This document shows positions 1 through 10,237 of a stretch of DNA of 36,310 nucleotides, in pieces; position 1 is the stretch's first letter; the number at the start of each line of letters is the position of its first letter. A program made the translations under genes and the position numbers. This stretch comes from Folioceros fuciformis. Taxonomy: Eukaryota > Anthocerotophyta > Anthocerotopsida > Anthocerotales. The stretch spans positions 1-36,310 of the forward strand of contig JBNGIO010006317.1 in NCBI GenBank assembly GCA_049999805.1, written 5' to 3'. The notes below the pieces were generated by a model. That model was not told the DNA's origin. It did not search any database and saw only the letters and a program-made list of their open reading frames with translations.

Positions 1-686
1 TCCATGGAGTAGGCTGTCCCGAGCACCAGGCTGACAGTCAGAGCCGATAATAATGGCTTGGATCCTACCAGCAGACCCCACGCCATGCTGACAGCAGCAA
101 AGCACACCACTATAGTAACCGCAGTAGCCCGATTGTATTCACCCGACGCCAGAGGAAGTGTTGGCTTGTTCACCTTGTCGATTTCCACATCGTAAATTTG
201 GTTCAATCCCACGATGTAGACATTCATGCACAGAGCGGGCACCAGTGCTTGGAACAAGCCGACAACGAAGCGCACGGAAAAATCCGAAGAATTCTGCACA
301 GCCAGCAGTGACACAGAAATCACACCAATTGCGGTGCCGATCACAGTGTGCGGCCGCGAGAAGCGATAGAAAGCGTCCAGCCAGTCCGCCTTCTCCAAGA
401 TGTTCGGCAAGGACCGGAGAGGAGAAGGCTCGTCCGCTCCCAAAGGCAATGTGGTGGCAGCAACGCACGAATCTCCTCCCTTGCCTTTCCCCCTCCTCCT
501 CCACGCCTGTGCTGGACGCCTGCTCTCGTCTAATGTCCACACCAAGGCCTTCCCTCCAAGCCCTGCTGCTGCTGCCAGCTCCGTCCGGAGCTCGCACGTC
601 CCTGAGAGAGCGCCACTGAAAATCTTGTCCCTGACATTCACAGGAGCCCTCCTTGCGGCGCTAGGGAATCTCACCAACAAAGCCAT
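1..686 (-). CDS. VTE2: Homogentisate phytyltransferase, 5' part (runs off window)
   Basis: UbiA-family prenyltransferase of the plastid inner envelope that condenses homogentisate with phytyl diphosphate, the committed step of tocopherol (vitamin E) synthesis. Translation from ATG at 686 stays open for 228 codons to the window edge. Residues 1-95 are rich in Ala, Arg and Ser and fit a chloroplast transit peptide. FYRFSRPHTVIGT (106-118) is the hallmark of the phytyl-specific VTE2-1 branch rather than the solanesyl (HST) branch. The first prenyl-diphosphate/Mg-binding motif NQxxDxxxD is seen at 162-170, followed by KVNKPTLPLASGEY. Hydrophobic helices lie at about 119-130, 139-160 and 187-226. 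The second Asp-rich motif and C-terminal helices lie outside the window. The start is the first ATG after an in-frame stop. No intron is seen in these 686 nt. The family call is near certain; phytyl specificity is inferred from motif resemblance. Confidence 0.95.
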   Translation of the reverse strand, partial: MALLVRFPSAARRAPVNVRDKIFSGALSGTCELRTELAAAAGLGGKALVWTLDESRRPAQAWRRRGKGKGGDSCVAATTLPLGADEPSPLRSLPNILEKADWLDAFYRFSRPHTVIGTAIGVISVSLLAVQNSSDFSVRFVVGLFQALVPALCMNVYIVGLNQIYDVEIDKVNKPTLPLASGEYNRATAVTIVVCFAAVSMAWGLLVGSKPLLSALTVSLVLGTAYSM

Positions 687-1224
687 TGCGAGCGCAGCCC
701 GATGCTGCTAACCAGTCGTCGGAGCCGACGCTACAGCCTATTGAGCATGGAGGAGAATAAAGAGTTACGAAGCAACAGTCTGAAGCGACGAAGCCAGTAA
801 GTGGGGGCGACTTCCGTAACAGTGCCGGACAGAATTCCTACTAGGTCAAGTCCGGATAGCTGCACTTAGCCTGGAGAAAACGAGGCGCCTGAGTCTCCTG
901 ACCATGTGTCAACCCGACAATGATGAACAAGTGCTGTTCAATGACCAAAGCACGGGTCGGTGAACATGCGTACAATGTGAGCGAACTCTGCTCCGCGAAT
1001 TCTTGCATAGCCTCCAGCTCCATTCCCGGGACGCAGAAGATACCGTTCCCCAGCCCCTTAAATTAGAGCCCGTCAGGCCTCACGTGGAAAAAGACACTAC
1101 CATACCCGGTACTGTTCACCAACCCCTCCATACCAGGGTCTGGAGTCCTAGATTAGCTATAGAAAGGAAAACTACCAGGTTATGTCGGGAGGAGATACCG
1201 ACCAAAGCGAAGCGCACTGGTGTT
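687..1224. other. Intergenic: SPT6L 3' end / HPT upstream region
   Basis: 538 bp between the stop of SPT6L and the start of HPT, both on the minus strand. It should hold the SPT6L 3' UTR and the HPT promoter and 5' UTR. I see no open frame with recognisable protein similarity and no repeat. The short ORFs here overlap in several frames and look like chance. Confidence 0.6.
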
Positions 1225-4200
1225 CTATCTCGACCAACCAGTTGTTTCGCTAGTGCCAGGTGCCGCGGGCTCAATGTCCTCCCATCTGCTGCCTTGAGAC
1301 TTCGGGGGCTGGCTCCAGCCAGAATCGGAGTTGTCCTTGGATTTGCTCCCCCAGCTATCCACAGACTCCTTTGCTTTGTTTCCCCAAGAACTATTCGGTG
1401 TGCCACCCCATCCGCTGGTAGTATCTCTACTGTTCATGGGGGAGGCGGTCCAGCCACTGCTCCTAGTGGTAGCCTCCATATCCCAACCTGACCTGAATTG
1501 GCCGGTACTTTCTGCCGGTTGTTGCCAAGATCCAGCAGTCGCCACGTTACTGGCGGCTCGTCCTCGGTCAGGCCGGTCGTAAGTTGTCTTGTTTGAACCC
1601 CAACCACTGGAAGATACGGATCCAGGAGGAGGCCTGTTCCACATGCTTGATGAGTTTGGGGTGCCGTTGCTCCAACCACTTGGAGGCATGGAGGAGTTCC
1701 CAGGAGCTGGGCTTCGGGGAAGAACCATGGCAGCCAGTGCCCGTCTTGGAGGGGCTTCAGGCATAGGGTCGTTGTGGTGTTTCTGAAAGTAAGATACAAG
1801 CCGGTCAGGGCTCTCAAAAAACCTCTTCCGATACTTGAACCCTTTTGGACCGACTGATATGTACTCGTGGTGCGGAGAGACGCTGCGGATGTAAGTCAGC
1901 ATGAATGCCCCTGGATGATCAAATGCCACAGAAAAGCAGTAGGCGATTCTCATAGGATTCGTAGATTTCTCCATATGCAAGGCCTCATCCACTTCTGCTT
2001 TTGTCCCTTGTTTGAACTTCCTGTATCGATACATCTCTTTCAACAGGTTGCTGACAGGGTCGACGTATCTTGCTATGACCTACAAGCAAGGCGACGACAA
2101 ATCAGACAGCAACATTTTTTGGAAGGAAGCTTAAGTACCAACACGAGGACAACAGCCTCGCAATCCTCTCCCAAAGACGCAACCTCTTCCACACATTCTT
2201 ACCTCATCAAGATCCTCATACGTTTCGTCATTAATAGTGAGTATCTTGCCAAGTCGAAGAAAACTTGTTAGATCCCTCACCTCCTTGCCACTTTCCACAA
2301 TATCGATGTGTGTGTACACACCTTCGTAGAATTTAAGGGTCATTGACAAATGGCTGGGTCCTTTACTACTGGGTCGCACTATCACCTCCCCCACGTCTTT
2401 GCCCTTCAGAGCCTGCGGTGAAATAAAAACTACTTGAGACACGTGTCATGAACAAGACTTCTAACCTAGAAAGTAAATTAAGAAATGAAAAAGAGAGTTA
2501 CCTCCATTGCCGCAGCCATTGATATATTTTGGAAGTGAGGGTGCACAATCATCCGAGGCTTGACACCTTGGCTGCGCTTTTCTTCCTTCTTGGCCTTGAC
2601 CTTGTCTACCTGCAACTGCAACACGCTTGTATCCTCACGGTAATAGGGGTCTTCTGGGAATCGGGCATATCTCTGCTCATCCCTTAATTCACTACCTCTG
2701 CAAGTCAATTCTACAAGGAATTTCGCTTTGTTGACATCTTTGATTCTACAGGTAATTACACTTCCTTCAGAAACCTTTTCTGAAGGGTCCATGCATTTCT
2801 CGTCTGAAAGCTCTTCTTTCTGGATGATCCCCATCAGACCTGACTCCAGGTTACACAGCACTCGATTCTCCTGAACTTTTCTGACGGTGGCATGGGTTAG
2901 TCTCCCAACACCCAGACTATCTTCGCTCTCCCCTGTCAGCATGTCAAACACAGCATCTTCCGATGGTTTTGTATATGGCGCTCGCCATTCCCGATAGCCT
3001 TCAAGCAGCTCTGCAATAATCAGCTGCACAGTCTCCTGCTTCTTCCCAGGACCCTTGTCCCCCTTATCTTGCAAAGTTGACACAAACTTCTCCACGTCCA
3101 ACTTTGTTAATAAACTTGTATTCTCTTTCACACGCTCTATGGCCATTTCTGCTGTCAAATCTTCCTCGTCATCCCTGTCATTTCCATAATCCTCCGCACA
3201 GGCAAACTCTGCCAACCTCTTTGCAAGATCATAAGACTCAGGATGGATTCGAGTATCATCAAGCACATCCATAATTTGGCTGCCTGAAGCACCAAGGCCA
3301 ACTCCACGGACACGGATGAAGCCGGCAGCATTAATGAAGACATTTCTGCCGACAAGGTTGTAGGATGCAATCATCTCTTTTCTTGTATTTAGTCTTTGGC
3401 CACGGAAACATCGTTGGATATATGCTGCTTTACGTGGCCCAAGGCCAGAGACGAATTGTAGAGGTGCAAAGAGCCATTCATGCGACGATGCCATGTTGAT
3501 ATCCACACCGACTTGATTCGTGACTGTTATCATGACCTCCTCCAATGCCTCATAGACCTCATCATTCGAGAGATACTCCTGAAAAGGATGGAATCTTAGA
3601 GACAATATTTCCTTGCGCGGACCACACAAGGAAGCCACCATAGCTAGAGGATTCTGTAAGTATCGTCCCAGAGCCACTGCACGTCTTACTATGCCTGTGG
3701 AACAGAGAAACAACAAAACACGAGGTCCACAGCAGGTCAGCATTTGAGGCAAGGCGTCTGTAACTGTCCAGACCCACGGCCTGCAGTAATCTATACGAAC
3801 CTGGCTGCCCTGGTATCTGCTCCTCAGAAACTCGAGAATTTTCAAATAGAGATGGTAAAGCTTCATCTGCAAAAACATGGTCAATGATCTCGAGCCCTTC
3901 TGGCAGCTCTCGTGGATACTCTTCCAGTATTTTAAATATCACCTGCCAAAGAAAACAAGGAGCATTCAAAATCCCAGCCGCAAAAGAAGTGTGGAGGCAA
4001 GAAAGTAGAGACGAGGAAAACTTGAGATACCTCGGACACTATCTCCTCCTTCAAATTTCGGCAACAAAGTTTTGCTGCTCCTACGACAAGCACATGAGGC
4101 TTATGCACTTTCATGCACTCCAGCAGGTCTCGCTGATTTTTGGCCTTCTTCTTTTGCAAGTCAGAAGGGGCAGTTTGTGACCTTACATGCATGTGTGCAG

Positions 4201-7200
4201 TCTCAATCCTGTCTATCATCTCGCCTGCCATGTCCAGCATCACAAACGTGGTCGGAGGGTTCCCCGGACCCCAACAACAGGCCAAGACAGGTGCACCTTC
4301 AACCTCTAGATGATCCTCAGATTCCATCTTGGCTTGAAGATATGGAGCAACAGATACCTTCTTCCACAGTTCCAAGCCACATTGCAATGCCACCCACTGC
4401 TTAGCACGGGCAGCCAGAACCATCCTCATCTCCTTTTCCATAAATGGAATAAAATGTGAATGCAAGGCCTCTTTGAGTATGAGCTTTCGTTGTTCATTCC
4501 ATGCCTGCGCAGCTTTGCTTACACCATCACTTATATAGCACGATTCAAACTCATGCATAACCACAGTCTGAATGGCCTCTTCGGGCAAGCCCATCTTCAC
4601 AGTAAGCAGTTTTTCCTCTTCTGCTTTCTGAATCAAAAGCCACTGGCCATCGACAAAGGCACTGACTGGCTTATTGCACAACCACTTCACAGGCCCATAT
4701 TTATGAAAGGAGTCAATTGAAGAGTTGCCATCCACTGTGGGTCTCGTCGATACCACACATCGCTCATTGAACACATTTCTCACATATTCCCGACAAGCAG
4801 GCTCAGAGAAGATCTCCACAGCTACCTGGGTATTTCCATTCCACGTCATGCAAATAAATCGCATTTGCTATACTGAGACCAGTGCCAACCAAACCACCTG
4901 CACACCATCTAATCAAGTGCCCACTTACCATATGCCTTGCTCCTTTTAATGCTGACGCGGCATCACGAAACTGTGACACAGTTGAGCTCGCAGATTCTGC
5001 AGCCGCTTGTTCAGGGAAAAGTTGAGCATCCCCCATTTCATGTCTCTGCAGAGTCAAGCACAGTATGTCACATGCAGCAGATTCCCAAATCTTGTGACGA
5101 ATCACACTGTACATTGGGGCAACAAACAGGTGGCTAATCAGAAGAGCAACTGCAGAAAGCTCACCTTGTACATGGCCTGCAAGTTTTCTCCAAACTGCTC
5201 AGGGCTAAGCCCAAAGTACTTTGTGACATTGCCGAGTCTCGCTTTCCTGCAAACACTGTAGTATGAACGCCTTTTGGGTCGCTTGAACTGTCCCTGCTTT
5301 TCTTCAACTTCATCGGCAGGGAAATGCAAGTTGAACTTTGCATCCACGTCATCAACAGCAAGTTCTGATTGTGCTGCTTGTAGCTGCGTCAGTAACTTTG
5401 CTAGCAAATCATCCTTTGCCGTACCCATAAGCGTGTCACTCTGCACCCTTTTCTGGTATGCTGATCTCAGACTCGTTTTCCTCCGCCTTAACAACAGCCA
5501 TTTCTTATCCCACAGCTGGACAGCCCAGAGTGCCTTCACAGGTGCACACAGGTATAGAAAACATCAGCAACTTACTCGAAGTGTAGAAAAATAGCGACAT
5601 CAAAGGACAAAGGAATAGACAGAGGAGGGCACGCGGCAACACGGCAAAGCAACAAGGCATCATGAAAGCTCTACCTCAAGGCGCCGCAGCTTGGGCTTGT
5701 CATCACTATCCATATCATAGCTGTAACCCCTATCTCGTTCGTCCACATATTCCCGCAACAAATCAGGACAATGTTCTTGACGGTACATTGCGATAAAAGG
5801 AACCTAGCAAATCAAAATCCAGTTAAACACACAAGCGAGCCGTTCATCTAATTGCAGAGCTTCAAGTGAAGGTTTCCAGAACATACCTCCAAACGTTTCT
5901 CATGAAAGAGCTGAAGGACGTTCATTATTTGCCTGGTGACGTCTTGCTTGTCCAGTTTTGCCAGATGCTCAAACTCACGTCTGAGTGGCATCGCAAGTGC
6001 ACCAAATACTCTGTCATAAATCCATAAAGCTTCAGCTGCCGGGTCCTCACTGGCCTCTGGGAGCGGCCCCACAATCTCCTCCAAAAGCTGAGGTAAAGAG
6101 CCAATGTCAGAACCAACAACAAACTTACAACGTGCATACTACAGTGGATGAATCATACAGACTTGGATTCTTTCTGGTACATCTGTCTCCCGAATGACAT
6201 CATCCTTCTCTGTCATATATCGCTCAGCTAAGAGGCTTGGTTCAAATTGCTGCTCCAGCCTCAGCTTTCGATGTCTTCCAAAGCCATCGTCTCCACCCTC
6301 AATGTCTGCATCTTCGTTTTCACCCGCCATTATCTCACGCTGTCTATGATCATCCAACAGCACTGAGACATCCCCGAATATGTCCCGAGCTTCTTCAATC
6401 GCATAGGAGGATATTTCTCCACCCAACCTTGACTTTTTTTTCTTCACACTCTTCCTCCTGCAGAAGACCAAATCGAGAGTGACAATGAGATGCAGAGTCT
6501 ATGAAGACTACAGTAGATTTCTCATCATCGCCCAGGAATAGACTTCAGAGGCAGGTAATAGCAGCAACCCTGGTGGGCTTTAGGTCACCTGTATGGTTGC
6601 CCTTCTCCATCCATGTCCTCATCAACAATAAAATCTGCCATTTCATCATCCTCCGCTTCCTCCTCCTCCTCTTCCCGATCCTCTTCGGGTTCCTCTTCAA
6701 CAACATCTTCAGGGAGGCCTGCTGCATGAGACAGACCCCAATTGAAATGATCAACATGGACTGTCGGAATTACAGACAACCAGTCCATCATGCGCAAAAC
6801 CTACATCCAAATACATCAACATAATCGCAGTACCACGAACTTCGCACACCCTTACGAAGCCCTTACGACGCCCAACCCAAACAAAACAAGGAAACGAAAC
6901 AAAGGCAGCTGAAAGACCTTCATAGTCGCCAAACAGCCTGTGCTGGAGCTCCTCCTCAGCAGTTCTCCCTCTTCGTTCGCCAACATCGTCATCCGATAGT
7001 CCCTGATACGCAGCTCCGCCGTCCTCCCGCCCAGCTTTCCCTGCCTTCTTGAGCCTTTTGAACTTTTTGCTGCTATCCTTGGTAGGCCTGCGGAAGCCTT
7101 TGGCGTTGGCCTCCTCGAGCAAGTCGTAGTCCTCCTCATCCAACGCGTAATCATCTTGCGCATCCCACCGTTTCCGCCTTTTTTTCTCCTTCTTCTTCGG

Positions 7201-7465
7201 CTTGGCTTCTTCGTCGCTGTCCTCCTTGGGAGCCTCCTCCTCCTCCTCGTCTTCATCTACAATAAAATCATCCTTCTCGTACTCATCCTGCCCTTCCTCT
7301 GCACAAGAGGATGAGAATCAGCAACTCGGAACCCCAGCTTTAGCCGACACAAACACGTGACCAGGTCTGCAAACGCGGGAAAACCCCACCCTCCTCCTCG
7401 TCCTCCTCATCCTCCTCATCCTCCGCCTCATCGTCGTCGTACCGATCGCTCTCTGGGCCTGCCAT
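1225..7465 (-). CDS. SPT6L: Transcription elongation factor SPT6-like, complete, 13 exons
   Basis: Histone chaperone and elongation factor that travels with RNA polymerase II. Exons: 7465-7390, 7298-6918, 6718-6589, 6457-6163, 6087-5887, 5803-5675, 5533-5165, 5045-4929, 4825-4031, 3942-3801, 3694-2502, 2412-2203, 2079-1225. All junctions are GT-AG and in phase, giving 1630 aa. Order: very acidic N-terminus (about 1-175) with two FIVDED motifs (exons 2 and 3) and a Lys/Arg patch; helix-rich core; 'ALKGARHM' at the end of exon 8; YqgF-like RNase H fold in exon 9; helix-hairpin-helix with 'SGLGPRKAAYIQ' and an S1 RNA-binding domain in exon 11; tandem SH2 in exons 12-13 with 'YVDPV' between; then a tail of about 180 residues with seven GW and four WG dipeptides, two of them as GWG. 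That tail is typical of plant SPT6L and absent from yeast and animal SPT6. The ATG begins the acidic stretch. Confidence 0.97.
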
Positions 7466-7682
7466 GCCTTCCGCCCACAGCTCGCACCTCGGAGCACTCG
7501 ACGCCGGCTACAGCTACGGAGCACTATCACGGACTTGGGTCACCAATCCTACATTTCGGACACTTCGCAAGGTGGGTCGTCAAACAACGGGTGCAAGTCA
7601 TACCGAGCTATAAACAGAACCTAGCAAATAACATGCACTTGTTACTTCATGTCGTAGCGAATGCTTCCTCAACAAAAGTTCC

Positions 7683-7763
7683 CATATATCCATATATCCA
7701 TACATATATACATACATACATATGTACATACATACATACATACATTTTGGTATGTATGTATGT
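7683..7763. repeat. ATAC/GTAT tetranucleotide microsatellite with inverted arms
   Basis: The tract starts with ATATCC units, continues as CATA/TACA repeats and ends, after a short interruption at about 7744-7750, as TATG repeats. The left CATA arm and right TATG arm are complementary over about 13 bp, so the tract can fold into a hairpin. It probably varies in length between individuals. Confidence 0.9.
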
Positions 7764-7801
7764 GATAAAAGCATCGCTTACACTGGATTGCCAGCTAGCG
7801 G

Positions 7802-7938
7802 GTTAGGGCTTCAATTTTTCAATTTTTTAAGGGTGCGCAATGATGGAATTAACGACTTCTTAGATGCTAAGGAGGTTAGGGCTTCAATTTTTAAGGTTGC
7901 GCAATGATAGAATTGACGGCTCCTTAGATGCTAAGGAG
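7802..7938. repeat. Tandem duplication (73 bp + 64 bp) ending in a perfect palindrome
   Basis: Two adjacent copies start with GTTAGGGCTTCAATTTTT and end with CTAAGGAG (7802-7874 and 7875-7938). The second lacks about 9 bp of the T-rich part and has a few substitutions. Copy 2 ends with CTCCTTAG-ATG-CTAAGGAG (7920-7938), an 8-bp perfect inverted repeat with a 3-nt loop; copy 1 carries the same hairpin with one mismatch. No coding capacity. Confidence 0.9.
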
Positions 7939-8092
7939 TTGTTAACGTACTCTGCCACCAAGTTCTAGCCAGTAGGAAGAACTGTGTCCCATGATGCACT
8001 CCTTGTGCAACACTTGGTTCTTTGGATCTGTACCTCCATGATAGCTTGTCTTAACTTCTCCTACCTAGAACAGTTTGGTGGTCCTTCACTCT

Positions 8093-8138
8093 TAGCTTGC
8101 ATCCCCTCCCCCTCCTAGCTTGCATCCCCTCCCCCTCC
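8093..8138. repeat. Exact 23-bp tandem duplication, pyrimidine-rich
   Basis: TAGCTTGCATCCCCTCCCCC (first 20 bases of the unit) occurs at 8093 and again at 8116 with no substitution across the 23-bp unit. Identity suggests a recent replication-slippage duplication. Confidence 0.9.
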
Positions 8139-8301
8139 TGTTGATCCCTTAGCCCTCTCCTTGGTTGACTCCTTGTTACCCTGGTGCCTTTGGGAAGACT
8201 ACCTACTGCCTACTGCTACATGGCTCATCAAGTGAGTTTACCCACATACTCTTTTGAAATCTATTCTACGGCTTATCTTTTGGTTGGAGGAGATGCTCCT
8301 A

Positions 8302-8487
8302 TCTTAGTTTTTAGTTTTTGGGTGTTCTAACCAAGTGATTGCTTTGCTCTTGTCTTAGTTTTTGGGTGTTCTGACCAGGTGATTGCTTTGCTCTTGTCTC
8401 AGTTTTTGGGTGTTCTGACCAGGTGATTGCTTTGCTCTTGTCTTAGTTTTTGGGTGTTGGATTTTCTGACCAGGTGATTGCTTCTCT
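8302..8487. repeat. Four-copy tandem repeat, unit about 44 bp
   Basis: Four head-to-tail copies with the core CTTAGTTTTTGGGTGTTCTG followed by ACCAGGTGATTGCTTTGCTC. Copies lie at 8302-8352 (51 bp, with an extra TTTTTAG), 8353-8396, 8397-8440 (both 44 bp, nearly identical) and 8441-8487 (insertion GGATTT, divergent end). The conserved middle copies and diverged outer copies are typical of a minisatellite. Confidence 0.92.
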
Positions 8488-8861
8488 AACCACTGAGATC
8501 TGTCCACTTGAAAATGTATTAGCAAATAACATGAACATGTTAGGACTTGGTTTTTGGTTTTTGGTTTTCACTGCTGCTTAGGTGCCATGGATCCAAAAAT
8601 CCATGCCAATGATGTCCCTTTTGGAGCTGATGAAGGGGGGATAGAGGGGCTACCCCACCAGTAGCTTGCCTTGAGTGTGTACAGTAAGCCAGGATGTCCA
8701 CTTGCTTGGTGTGCTTGGGACATTCCTGCTAATTGTTCTAATGTGATGCATTGATTCATGTATTGCTGATAACTTGATGATGAGCAAGAAAATTAATAAT
8801 GCTATGACAAGATCTCCGGGCTGAATTTTTGATATTGGGTGAGTGCCTGTAGCCACACCAA

Positions 8862-8943
8862 GCCCATGTTTGTAACTCCATGAATGTGAATTATAGCTTT
8901 ATGCCCATGTTTGTAACTCCATGAATGTGAATTATAGCTTTAT
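8862..8943. repeat. Perfect 41-bp tandem duplication
   Basis: The unit beginning GCCCATGTTTGTAACTCCAT occurs at 8862-8902 and 8903-8943 with no visible difference. It lies about 280 bp upstream of the HMT start codon, in the probable promoter region. Confidence 0.93.
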
Positions 8944-9147
8944 GAGTGCTCTCATACTTAGCACTCTACGTGATCCAAGGTCTCCCTCTCACCTCATACA
9001 TAAGCCAAGGTTAATGAGTGTGTGAGTCCTCATAAGAGGCAATTGGCAAGACACATACATACATGTGTATGCATATGCGCGTTACGGTTCCATTGAAATC
9101 AGCCGTCTCTTGTATGTATTGCTTGCACATTCTAAGAGTGAGTGGCC

Positions 9148-9154
9148 TATAATA
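9148..9154 (+). promoter_or_regulatory. Possible TATA box for HMT
   Basis: TATAATA lies 73 bp before the HMT ATG, a spacing that leaves room for a short 5' UTR. Short AT motifs are common by chance, so this is only a candidate. Confidence 0.35.
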
Positions 9155-9226
9155 TGAAACGAAATCCGAAGCAACAAGGAGACGCGATCCGCGTTTGATT
9201 AGCCCGTCCACCGGTTGGAAAGCAGA

Positions 9227-10237
9227 ATGCGCGAGGTGAAGGAGGACGAGGCGACAGCGAGAGATCCGTGGAAGAATTTCTCGAGTTTTATTGCGGAAGC
9301 TGGAGGATGCGTGGTGGTGGACGGGGGCCTGGCAACGCAGCTGGAGCGGCACGGAGCCGATATAAACGACCCGCTATGGAGCGCGCTGTGCTTGCTCACA
9401 ATGCCGGATCTGGTGCGCAAAGTGCACCTGGAGTACCTTGAAGCGGGCGCGCAGGTGCTGGTGACGGCGTCCTATCAGGCCACAGTGCAGGGTTTCCTGG
9501 CCAAGGGCTTGGAGCAGGAGGAGGCGGAATGCATGCTGCGCAGGAGCGTGACGCTGGCCCAAGGCGCCAGAGACGAGTTCTGGGAGCGCCACCGGCAGGA
9601 TGGAGGAGCAGTGAGGTGCCGGCGGGCGCTGGTGGCCGCCTCCGTGGGGAGCTATGGCGCATTCCTGGCCGACGGCTCGGAGTATACCGGGGACTACGGG
9701 CCCGGGATGACGGCGGAGAAGCTTAAGGAGTTCCACCGCCGCCGGCTGCAGGTGCTGGTGGAAGCGGGGCCGGATCTGCTGGCCCTGGAGACGATCCCGT
9801 CTAGGGTTGAGGCGCGCGCGCTGGTGGAGCTCCTGGAGGAGGAGGATGTCGGAGTGCCGGCCTGGATGTGCTTTAACTCCAAGGACGGCGTGCATGTGCC
9901 GAGCGGGGACTTGTTTGCGGAGTGTGTGGCCGTGGCTGCCGGGAGCGGGAAGGTGGTGGCGGTCGGGACCAACTGTACGCCTCCGAGGTATGTGCTCGGC
10001 CTGATCCAGACCGCGAGGAAGGTGACCGCGAAGCCCATTGTGGTGTATCCGAACAGCGGGGAGTCGTGGGACGGGGTGATAAAGCAGTGGGTGCCGTATA
10101 CGGGGGTTTCTGACACCGGATTTGTGTCGTTCGTGGATCGGTGGAAGGAGGCCGGTGCTTCCTTGATCGGAGGCTGCTGCCGGACCACCCCGGGGACTGT
10201 GAGAGCCATTCTTGATGCCGTACAGTGCGGTGATTAG
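9227..10237 (+). CDS. HMT: Homocysteine S-methyltransferase, intronless
   Basis: Zinc enzyme (EC 2.1.1.10) that moves a methyl group from S-methylmethionine to homocysteine, giving two methionines; with methionine S-methyltransferase it forms the plant SMM cycle, in the cytosol. 336 aa, normal for the family. 'VVDGGLATQLERHGADINDPLWSA' type N-terminus near residue 25 (first part of the barrel), 'ASYQAT' and 'SVGSYGAFLADGSEYTG' follow. The three Zn-binding cysteines are present: C250 in GTNCTPP and C317/C318 in GGCCRTTP. No transit peptide is evident. The chosen ATG is the first in frame; an upstream TTG adds only four codons. Oddities: the whole gene is one exon, while Arabidopsis HMT genes have several introns, and it is very GC-rich, especially at third codon positions, unlike its neighbours. 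Confidence 0.97.
   Translation: MREVKEDEATARDPWKNFSSFIAEAGGCVVVDGGLATQLERHGADINDPLWSALCLLTMPDLVRKVHLEYLEAGAQVLVTASYQATVQGFLAKGLEQEEAECMLRRSVTLAQGARDEFWERHRQDGGAVRCRRALVAASVGSYGAFLADGSEYTGDYGPGMTAEKLKEFHRRRLQVLVEAGPDLLALETIPSRVEARALVELLEEEDVGVPAWMCFNSKDGVHVPSGDLFAECVAVAAGSGKVVAVGTNCTPPRYVLGLIQTARKVTAKPIVVYPNSGESWDGVIKQWVPYTGVSDTGFVSFVDRWKEAGASLIGGCCRTTPGTVRAILDAVQCGD

Larger units (their letters stand above)
7466..9226. other. Intergenic with tandem repeats between SPT6L and HMT
   Basis: The two flanking genes are divergent (SPT6L minus, HMT plus), so this 1.76-kb interval holds both promoters. Its middle is full of short direct duplications, listed separately. No ORF here resembles a known protein. 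The first 150 bp next to SPT6L are GC-rich and fit a 5' UTR/promoter; from about 7620 the sequence becomes T-rich and repetitive. Confidence 0.6.

Noticed and set aside
139-597. 152-codon minus-strand ORF overlapping HPT
   Set aside because: It is in another frame of the same strand. The frame from ATG 686 carries all HPT motifs, so this one is a shadow.
1003-1491. 162-codon plus-strand ORF over the SPT6L 3' end
   Set aside because: Antisense shadow of the last SPT6L exon; no domain and no splice context.
8568-8856. Minus-strand short ORFs with a Trp-rich segment, looked at as an integrase zinc-finger fragment
   Set aside because: The His/Cys spacing of an H2C2 finger is not present and no neighbouring retroelement domains exist.
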